Assembly: GCA_007116445.1 (NCBI GenBank)
Contig: SKIM01000001.1
Coordinates: 1-6,867, forward strand
Source: Natronohydrobacter sp.
GTDB taxonomy: Bacteria; Pseudomonadota; Alphaproteobacteria; Rhodobacterales; Rhodobacteraceae
Direction: 5' to 3'
Length of the DNA: 6,867 bases
Below the pieces are notes generated by a model. The model searched no databases. It saw only the letters and a program-made list of their open reading frames with translations, and had not been told where the DNA came from. Positions 1-5,550 of this stretch are shown here, piece after piece (position 1 is the first letter of the stretch; the number at the start of each line of letters is the position of its first letter). A program made the translations under genes and the position numbers.

Positions 1-601
1 GGCGCAGTGCCGTCTGGCCAACATGCCGCCAGCCTGTCGGGGTGCTGACGGAAAACAGCACGACCTGGCGTAGCGCGACCACCAGCGCCCCTTCGGGCAC
101 TTGCGGTGTCAGGCCCGTCTGGCGCGGGATATCCCAGGCCGCAGGAAGCTGGCCCAGATAGGGCTGCCCGGGCGCGAACCCGATGGTCTGGACCCGCAAA
201 GGCCTTGCGCAAAGCGCTGTGATTGCGTCTTCGGGGGAAAGTCCTGCCAGTACAGCCGCTTCCGCCAGTTGCGGGCCAAGTTCCGTGCCGAAAAGAGCTG
301 GCACATGCCACAACTTGCGCCCCTGCGGTAAACTTGCCCTGGACCAGTCACGCGGCGCCAAGAGCGCTTCGAGCGCCATACGAAGCGCGCTGTGTTGGGT
401 GACATCCAGAGCAAAACGCACATAGACGGATGTCAGTGCGGCCGTGCTTTCTCTGACCCCCGGAAGCTCTGCCGCTTCGATCAATGCATGGCAGGCCAAC
501 GCAGCACGATTTGCCGCTTCGCTCAGCTCTGTGCCGAAACTGATGAGCATCCCATCAACGCCGAGCGTATCAATGCGGGGGGAGATGTCGTTGCAAGGCA
601 A
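1..601 (-). CDS. pxpB: 5-oxoprolinase subunit PxpB / KipI family protein (allophanate hydrolase subunit 1-like), C-terminus cut by window edge
   Basis: PxpB works with PxpA and PxpC in the cytosol to hydrolyse 5-oxo-L-proline to glutamate using ATP; the family also includes the KinA inhibitor KipI. The minus-strand frame is stop-free from the window edge up to 757, and its translation fits the family in order. Near the N-terminus there is TLGVDGMLISFGTELSEAAN (the usual G-D-R-A-L-L-V-E-F-G strand), then ALFGTELGPQLAEAAVLAGL, then GFAPGQPYLGQLPAAWDIPR and STPTGWRHVGQTAL. About 30 residues of the C-terminus should lie outside the window. The start is uncertain. TTG at 601 gives MPCNDISPRIDTLG, which matches the family's usual N-terminal length and has a weak GGA about 8 bases upstream. 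GTG at 727 would add 42 residues that resemble nothing known to me. ATG at 550 would cut into the first strand. The gene is divergent from motB. PxpA and PxpC are not visible. Family assignment is firm; exact substrate is inferred. Confidence 0.85.
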   Translation of the reverse strand, partial: MPCNDISPRIDTLGVDGMLISFGTELSEAANRAALACHALIEAAELPGVRESTAALTSVYVRFALDVTQHSALRMALEALLAPRDWSRASLPQGRKLWHVPALFGTELGPQLAEAAVLAGLSPEDAITALCARPLRVQTIGFAPGQPYLGQLPAAWDIPRQTGLTPQVPEGALVVALRQVVLFSVSTPTGWRHVGQTALR

Positions 602-858
602 GGCTGTTTTCCGGTTTGGTGTCAGGTTGCATCCGGTGGGGGTGTCGCCGCGCCGAAGATACCAGGGCTGCGGTGAAAGGTTAATGTGCCGCCAAGGCGC
701 AAGATCCCACCCGGCGGCGTAACTCACAGCATGTCCAGGGCTCAAGCGACGCAGTGTTCAGAACCACAGGTTCGCCGTTATTTATCTCTAATGCAACGGT
801 TTATTCTTGTGATCAGAGCGCGGGGCGCGTGTGTTCTGCGTGTCATGGGCGTTACGTC

Positions 859-873
859 TTAACCTCTTGTTCA
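859..873 (+). promoter_or_regulatory. Candidate CtrA-binding site upstream of motB
   Basis: The sequence reads TTAACCTCTTGTTCA, that is TTAA-N7-TTCA, with the first half extended to TTAACC. The CtrA consensus in alphaproteobacteria is TTAA-N7-TTAA, so the first half is perfect and the second matches three of four bases. It sits 45 bases ahead of the motB ATG. CtrA controls flagellar genes in Caulobacter and is needed for flagellar gene expression in several Rhodobacterales, so position and role agree. Short AT-rich motifs also arise by chance, so this remains a candidate. Confidence 0.4.
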
Positions 874-894
874 AGCCTGCCGTGTAGCGTGACA

Positions 895-914
895 GTGGGT
901 GAAATTGTGGGTGA
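895..914 (+). promoter_or_regulatory. Duplicated Shine-Dalgarno-like element before motB
   Basis: GTGGGTGA occurs twice, at 895-902 and 907-914. The first copy lies four bases before a GTG at 907 and the second lies four bases before the ATG at 919; both starts are in the motB frame. The second copy contains the GTG start of the first. MotB could start at either codon, with products differing by four residues. ATG at 919 is taken here as the usual codon. Confidence 0.4.
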
Positions 915-918
915 TCAA

Positions 919-1707
919 ATGCAACGTTCTGACAACGTCAGGCCAATTATTATCAAGCGCAAGAAGGTAGTGGCTGGCGACGGCCATCACGGTGGCGCTT
1001 GGAAAGTGGCCTATGCGGATTTCGTGACCGCGATGATGGCGTTTTTCCTGATGCTCTGGCTTCTCGGCTCGGTCGAGGATGAACAGCGCCGGGGGATCGC
1101 CGATTATTTCTCGGATATTCAGGCGGTTCAGTCTCAATCCTCGGGCGGGGATGGGGTCATGGGGGGCGAAGCGCTGTCTCAGGTCGAGTCGCTGGCGGAA
1201 GCCCTTGCGGAACAAGAAATCTCCAAATCTGATCTGGAGGCGCTTGATACGATCGTCGATGCCATTGAAACTCAGGTCGCCGGTGATGAGCTTCTGGGCG
1301 AAGCTTTCGAGCATGTCGCGATACGGATGACGGATGAAGGCCTCTTGATCGAGCTGTTTGACCTCGATGACAGGCCGCTGTTCAATCCCGATGACGGTAC
1401 ACCCCGCCCGGTTCTGGTCGCGCTTGCCGATGTTCTCAGCAATGCCTTCGGCACAGTGACAAACCCCGTCGCCGTGCAGACCCATTCGCGCAGTTTCCCA
1501 ACTGTATTTTTGCAAAACCCTGTCTGGGATCTGACCATTTCACGCGCCATGACGATGCAGCGCCTGATGCTTGATCAGGGCTTCCCGGAAGCGCGCATAC
1601 ATCGCATGACGGGAAATGCGGATCGCGTGCCCGCCGTCTCGCCTGCGACAGCGGCGCGCAATAATCGGATTGAGCTGATTTTGCTGCTGCAATCCGATGA
1701 GGTGTGA
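919..1707 (+). CDS. motB: Flagellar motor stator protein MotB
   Basis: MotB pairs with MotA in the inner membrane to form the ion-driven stator and anchors it to peptidoglycan. The product has 262 residues from ATG 919. A basic N-terminus (IIIKRKKVV, 10-18) leads into GHHGGAWKVAYADF and a single membrane helix at about 30-51. Asp34 in AYADF matches the proton-carrying Asp32 of E. coli MotB. A linker of about 100 residues is followed by the OmpA-like domain (about 160-255), with THSRSFP (188-194), the WDLTISRA helix start (203-210) and a closing RNNRIELILL. The peptidoglycan loop is unusual: E. coli GHTDDFP corresponds to THSRSFP, putting Arg191 where Asp is expected. MotA is not adjacent. The gene leads the run of flagellar genes, 68 bases before flgE. 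A 317-residue form starting at 754 is possible but unlikely, because its extra 55 residues are cysteine-rich and MotB-unlike. Confidence 0.93.
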   Translation: MQRSDNVRPIIIKRKKVVAGDGHHGGAWKVAYADFVTAMMAFFLMLWLLGSVEDEQRRGIADYFSDIQAVQSQSSGGDGVMGGEALSQVESLAEALAEQEISKSDLEALDTIVDAIETQVAGDELLGEAFEHVAIRMTDEGLLIELFDLDDRPLFNPDDGTPRPVLVALADVLSNAFGTVTNPVAVQTHSRSFPTVFLQNPVWDLTISRAMTMQRLMLDQGFPEARIHRMTGNADRVPAVSPATAARNNRIELILLLQSDEV

Positions 1708-1775
1708 GAGCTTAGGAAGAAATTAAGGCCTGTCCCTCAGACTAGGAGAAAGAATCATCAGGGTCTGGAGCGGAT

Positions 1776-3089
1776 ATGAGCATTTCTTCATCGATGAACG
1801 CTGGTGTGGCGGGGCTACGGGCCAATTCCAACCGACTCGCCACGATCTCGGATAACATCGCAAATTCGGCGACCTATGGGTATCGCCGCGCAAATACCTC
1901 GTTTCATTCCATGGTTGTCGGCTCTGGTCTGGCAGGGCAGGGAGCTTATGCGGCCGGCGGTGTGCGAACCACGTCATCGCGTATCATTGACCAGGGCGGC
2001 TCTCTGATCGGCACGCAGAACGCAACTGATATTGCCTTGTCCGGACGTGGTTTCATTCCCGTGACGACGGAGTTGGGCGCACGTCTCAATGATGGAACAG
2101 CGCCTTTGATGCTGTCGCCAACTGGGTCCTTCCGGCAGGATGCAGATGGGGTGATGCGCGATTCCAGTGGGCACGCGCTGCTTGGTTGGCCCGCGGCCAG
2201 GGATGGGACGATCCCCGCTTATCCACGCGACAGCACCGCAGCTCTGCGGCCTGTGCGCATCGAACCCAACCAACAGGCTTTCGCAGCGACAACGAACATC
2301 GATTTCGGGGTGAACCTCCCCGCATCGGCAACTTTGCCCGATGCATCAGGGGAACCCTATATCATGACGGTCGAGTTTTTCAGCGAACTGGGCCTTGCAC
2401 AAACGCTCAACGTTGAAATGCGGCCTGAGCTGGATGCGGCTGGGGCCACCAACCGCTGGACAATGGAATTGACACATTCCGAAACAGGCGACTCGCTTGG
2501 GACCTTCGACATGCAATTCAACACGGCTCCGGGCATCGGCGGTACGCTGAGCTCTGTCAGCCCGACAGGAACTGGTCCTTCCGCATATGACCCCGATACT
2601 GGGCAGATCCTGCTGGAGGTGGCAGGTCAGTCGATGACCTTTTCGATCGGACGCTATGACGAAGGCGGGGGCATCGTACAGCGCGGCGCTACCTTTTCTC
2701 CCCTTGGGGTTCAGCAAGATGGATTTGGCGCCGGGAACCTGATTGGCCTGATGATCGACGCGAATGGGGATCTCGATGCGGTCTATGATTCCGGGTTCCG
2801 CCGGACACTTTATCGTATTCCAATCGTCGATGTGCCCAACCCCAATGGCTTGACCGCAAGGGACGGTCAGGCGTTTCAGGTTTCGCGTGATAGCGGTCCG
2901 TTTTTCCTCTGGGATGCAGGCACTGGCCCGGTTGGCGAGTTCGTTGGCTTTGCTTTACAGGAATCCGCAACTGATGTCGCAGCAGAGCTGACCAGCCTTA
3001 TTCAAACACAACGCGCCTATTCATCAAACGCCAAGGTGATTCAGACCGTGGACGAAATGTTTCAGGAAACCACCAATATCAAACGCTGA
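1776..3089 (+). CDS. flgE: Flagellar hook protein FlgE
   Basis: FlgE polymerises outside the cell into the curved hook that couples the rod to the filament; it is exported by the flagellar type III system and so has no cleaved signal. The 437-residue product is close to the usual hook length (E. coli about 400). The N-terminal D0 helix reads SSMNAGVAGLRANSNRLATI with the rod/hook signature DNIANSATYGYRRANTSF at 26-43. GRGFIPV at 91-97 matches the family's GxGFF segment, and GSFRQDADG follows near 117. The variable outer domains fill about 150-340. The C-terminal helix LIQTQRAYSSNAKVIQTVDEMF is the classic hook/rod ending. The start has a good ribosome site, GGAG at 1767-1770, five bases before ATG. 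The 68-base gap after motB shows no clear promoter or terminator. The protein has no cysteine. FlgF and FlgG share the end motifs, but length and neighbours favour FlgE. Confidence 0.95.
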   Translation: MSISSSMNAGVAGLRANSNRLATISDNIANSATYGYRRANTSFHSMVVGSGLAGQGAYAAGGVRTTSSRIIDQGGSLIGTQNATDIALSGRGFIPVTTELGARLNDGTAPLMLSPTGSFRQDADGVMRDSSGHALLGWPAARDGTIPAYPRDSTAALRPVRIEPNQQAFAATTNIDFGVNLPASATLPDASGEPYIMTVEFFSELGLAQTLNVEMRPELDAAGATNRWTMELTHSETGDSLGTFDMQFNTAPGIGGTLSSVSPTGTGPSAYDPDTGQILLEVAGQSMTFSIGRYDEGGGIVQRGATFSPLGVQQDGFGAGNLIGLMIDANGDLDAVYDSGFRRTLYRIPIVDVPNPNGLTARDGQAFQVSRDSGPFFLWDAGTGPVGEFVGFALQESATDVAAELTSLIQTQRAYSSNAKVIQTVDEMFQETTNIKR

Positions 3090-3111
3090 TCCAGCAGATT
3101 GAAGGTCAGGA

Positions 3112-4539
3112 ATGTCATTATCACTCGCAATGTCCTCTGCCCTGAGCGGGCTTTCATTGTCCAAGCGCGGAACGCAAACTGTCGCAGACAATATCGCGAA
3201 TGCGAATACAGACGGCTATGGTGTGCGCTCGGTCACCCAAGCGGCACGGTCAGTCGGGGGCAATGGTAATGGCGTGGCCTTCACAGGCATTTCAAGACAG
3301 GCGGATCAGGCACTTATCGGTGAGCTGCGGAATGCATCATCGCAAAAAGAAAATGCCCTTTTGCTTGGTGCGTTCCTACAAAAAGCAGAAACAGGTCTGG
3401 GATTGCCTGGTGAGACTGGCAGTCTTTCAAACGCTGTGATCGAGCTTGAAACAGCGCTGCAGCGCGCGCGACAATCTCCAGATGAACCTGCATTAATACA
3501 GCAGATCACCCAAGCCGCTCGCGATATCACAACCAAGCTCTCGACCGTGGGGCAGTCTCTTCTCTCTGAAAGAGATCGTGCCGACGCGGCAATCGAGAAA
3601 GATGTCACATGGCTCAATAACACTCTCGAAAGTATCGCGGGCCTAAACAGGGAAATTCAACGGCAATCACTTCTTGGGGGGGCTCCCGAAGGCCTTATGG
3701 ATGTGCGCCAAAACCTGATTGATCAAGTGGCAGAAAAACTCCCGATCCGGGAGTTTCCACGTGAAGATGGACGTGTTCTCCTGATGGCGCAGGATGGCTC
3801 TGTGCTTGTCGACAGAGATGCTGCAAAGTTTGATTTTACAAGGACACTGGACCCTTCAGCGCAAGACATTTTGTTGCCCCGGGTTTCTCTGAATGGAAGA
3901 GATATTTCTGAATCCAACCCGATCTTCTCGTCTGGTCAGATCGGAGCCAACCTTCAAATCAGAGATACGTCTGCACCTGAAGCCATGAGAAGGCTGGATG
4001 CCTTTGCAACCGATTTGATTGAACGTTTCACGCCTGCCGCATTGATGCAAGATATAACCACGATACCTGTGGCCTTCGGGATATTCAGCTTGCGCGGGCA
4101 GTCGTCTTTTGAAGGTTTCGCTCCGGGAATTTCAAGCCAGATTGAAGTAAACCCCATTGTGATCGACGAACCATGGCGTATCAGAACAGGCGTCGACGCT
4201 GTGGCTCCGGGCCCTGTCGCAGATAACGTGAACCTAGATCGTATGGTGCAAGCCATGCAGAGAAATACTCTTATTCCCGGTCAGATATCGTCCGGTCGTG
4301 ACGTACAGGGACATGTCACGGAAATTCTTTCCTATATAGGATCAGAACGACTCGCCTTGGACCAACGTATCAGTCGTGATGTATCAAGGTTCACGGCGTT
4401 AAACGAGACGCTTGCAACTCAGGGCGTTGATACCGACGCGGAATTGAGCAAGCTTCTTGTTCTCGAGCAAGCCTATGCTGCCAACGCTCGCGTACTATCC
4501 ACGATCGACGCGATGATGCGCACACTCCTGGAGATTTGA
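3112..4539 (+). CDS. flgK: Flagellar hook-associated protein 1, FlgK (HAP1)
   Basis: FlgK is the first of the two junction proteins placed between hook and filament; it is exported through the growing flagellum. The 475-residue product opens with MSLSLAMSSALSGLSLSKRG and VADNIANANTDGYGVRS (24-40), the HAP1 form of the axial N-terminal signature. Long helical, probably coiled-coil stretches cover about 75-195. The C-terminus, LLVLEQAYAANARVLSTIDA then MMRTLLEI, matches the D0 helix of the family. It is about 70 residues shorter than the E. coli protein (547), and the missing length must come from the outer middle domains because both ends are intact. GAAGG at 3101-3105 lies six bases before the start. 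The gene begins 22 bases after flgE and ends three bases before flgL. No cysteines are present. Codons 209-215 form a perfect hairpin (see separate entry). Confidence 0.95.
   Translation: MSLSLAMSSALSGLSLSKRGTQTVADNIANANTDGYGVRSVTQAARSVGGNGNGVAFTGISRQADQALIGELRNASSQKENALLLGAFLQKAETGLGLPGETGSLSNAVIELETALQRARQSPDEPALIQQITQAARDITTKLSTVGQSLLSERDRADAAIEKDVTWLNNTLESIAGLNREIQRQSLLGGAPEGLMDVRQNLIDQVAEKLPIREFPREDGRVLLMAQDGSVLVDRDAAKFDFTRTLDPSAQDILLPRVSLNGRDISESNPIFSSGQIGANLQIRDTSAPEAMRRLDAFATDLIERFTPAALMQDITTIPVAFGIFSLRGQSSFEGFAPGISSQIEVNPIVIDEPWRIRTGVDAVAPGPVADNVNLDRMVQAMQRNTLIPGQISSGRDVQGHVTEILSYIGSERLALDQRISRDVSRFTALNETLATQGVDTDAELSKLLVLEQAYAANARVLSTIDAMMRTLLEI
3736..3756. repeat. Perfect 9-bp hairpin inside flgK
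   Basis: AAACTCCCG at 3736-3744 and CGGGAGTTT at 3748-3756 are exact reverse complements separated by three bases (ATC). The hairpin covers exactly seven codons of flgK, encoding KLPIREF (209-215). It has a GC-rich upper stem and a run of T at its base, so it resembles a terminator or pause stem on either strand, but the T run is only three long and is followed by CC. The fit to codon limits may be chance. Confidence 0.6.
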
Positions 4540-4542
4540 AAA

Positions 4543-5550
4543 ATGATAAGCACAACGATCGGTGACATGTCCCGACAGCTGATGCTGTCGAGACAAACTA
4601 CTCGCATGAAGCAGAGTCTATCAACGTTATCACAAGAAATCAGCACTGGGATCGTCCGTGATAAAATCAGGCACGTCAACGGCGACGTGACCATGCTCGC
4701 TTCGCTTGAACAAAAAATCGCTGCATCTGAGCTTCAAAAAAGTCTCAGTGATAGTCTACAAACAATACTAGGTGGCCAGCAAATGGTCCTTGGAAACATG
4801 CAGGCAGATGCGGAGCGAATTGCTTTTGACACGCTTTCTATGAATGACGTGACAAACATGGCCCAAATTTCTCGCTTCATATCTAACTTCCGTGCGGGCT
4901 TTGATAATGCAGTTGACGTACTGAATACAAAGCTGGCAGGCCGCAGCCTATTCGCCGGAGATGTTGGCAACGAACCGGCGCTGGCCCCTGCTGGCGTTAT
5001 TTTATCAGAGCTTCGATCGGCAATGCCTGCTGGGCTCGATGCTTCCGGTCTGTCAGATTTTGTTGATACTTGGTTTGCTGAAGGCAATGGATTTGACACA
5101 TACGGTTATGTTGGTGGCGAAAGAATCAGCGGAGCTGTTGCTTTGGGAAGTGGTATAAATGTAAATCCTAACACGACTGCAGACCATGAAGCTTTTAGGG
5201 TGACCCTCGCAGGTTATGCAAAGGCGGCACTGCTTGCTGAAAATGAAATTTTAAATGATCCAGGAGACAGGCGTGAGCTGGTTCAAAAAGCAGCGCTTAC
5301 CGTTGCAATGGGCGCTTCTAAGATTATCGATCTTTCGGCACGGATCGGGATGGATGAAGAGCGCACATCAATTGCGTCTGTTCGCGCGGGGAATGAACTT
5401 TCAGCGTTGTCTATAGCTCGCAGTGAATTGATTTCTGCAGACCCTCATGAGACAGCGATGAAATTGGAACATGTAATGACGCAACTTGATCTTATATTCT
5501 CGATTACGGCGCGTATGTCTAGGCTTAGCCTTGCGGATTACTTGAGATGA
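4543..5550 (+). CDS. flgL: Flagellar hook-associated protein 3, FlgL (HAP3)
   Basis: FlgL is the second hook-filament junction protein, joining FlgK to flagellin, and is related to flagellin at both ends. The 335-residue product is near the usual length (E. coli 317). The N-terminal helix MISTTIGDMSRQLMLSRQTT continues into LSTLSQEISTGIVRDK (28-43), and helical segments run to about 140, closing with LNTKLAGRSLFAGD, a flagellin-family segment found at the end of the N-terminal helices. The central part (about 145-225) is the variable outer domain. The C-terminal helices (about 230-335) end in LIFSITARMSRLSLADYLR. Only three bases separate it from flgK; GGAG at 4530-4533 lies within the end of flgK and serves as ribosome site. 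Its stop overlaps the flgI start as ATGA. Base composition is lower in GC than motB and flgE. No cysteines. Flagellin itself is excluded by position and by the FlgL-type start. Confidence 0.92.
   Translation: MISTTIGDMSRQLMLSRQTTRMKQSLSTLSQEISTGIVRDKIRHVNGDVTMLASLEQKIAASELQKSLSDSLQTILGGQQMVLGNMQADAERIAFDTLSMNDVTNMAQISRFISNFRAGFDNAVDVLNTKLAGRSLFAGDVGNEPALAPAGVILSELRSAMPAGLDASGLSDFVDTWFAEGNGFDTYGYVGGERISGAVALGSGINVNPNTTADHEAFRVTLAGYAKAALLAENEILNDPGDRRELVQKAALTVAMGASKIIDLSARIGMDEERTSIASVRAGNELSALSIARSELISADPHETAMKLEHVMTQLDLIFSITARMSRLSLADYLR
4573..4590. repeat. Perfect 7-bp hairpin near the start of flgL
   Basis: CGACAGC at 4573-4579 and GCTGTCG at 4584-4590 pair exactly around a TGAT loop. It covers codons 11-16 of flgL (RQLMLS), starting 30 bases after the start codon. 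In the mRNA it could affect translation of flgL or mark a processing point in the polycistronic message. It could also be a coding coincidence. Confidence 0.5.

Larger units (their letters stand above)
602..918. other. Divergent intergenic control region between pxpB and motB
   Basis: These roughly 317 bases separate two genes transcribed away from each other, so promoters for both should lie here. Both strands are partly open. The pxpB frame continues without a stop to 757, and the motB frame is open from an ATG at 754. Neither extension looks like protein: the motB-frame extension carries five cysteines in 55 residues, whereas MotB itself has none. Positions 770-815 are the most AT-rich part and could hold a core promoter, but I find no convincing -35/-10 pair and no sigma-54 motif. 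A TTAACC hexamer occurs on each strand, at 679-684 (minus) and 859-864 (plus). Confidence 0.7.

Noticed and set aside
101..722. Several plus- and minus-strand frames of 76-104 residues in the left part of the window
   Set aside because: They are shadows of the minus-strand pxpB frame, which has clear family motifs throughout.
754..918. N-terminal extension of MotB giving a 317-residue protein
   Set aside because: The extra 55 residues contain five cysteines and have no likeness to MotB, whose N-terminus normally begins a few residues before the basic IIIKRKKV segment. In-frame starts with ribosome-site-like sequence lie at 907 and 919.
871..1515. Long minus-strand open frame (214 residues) opposite motB
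   Set aside because: It lies fully across a clear MotB coding frame, begins inside it and resembles no family I know; it is a shadow of GC-rich coding sequence.
1708..1775. A separate promoter for flgE in the 68-base gap after motB
   Set aside because: No TTAA-N7-TTAA, sigma-54 or clear -35/-10 motif is visible; only the ribosome site at 1767-1770 can be supported.
2236..2249. Short CCGCA/TGCGG hairpin in flgE
   Set aside because: A five-base stem with a four-base loop is expected by chance in GC-rich coding sequence.
3454..3465. Perfect 12-base palindrome GCGCTGCAGCGC in flgK
   Set aside because: It is built from common Ala/Leu/Gln codons in a CG-rich stretch, has no loop and no second copy that I could see, so chance is the simplest reading.
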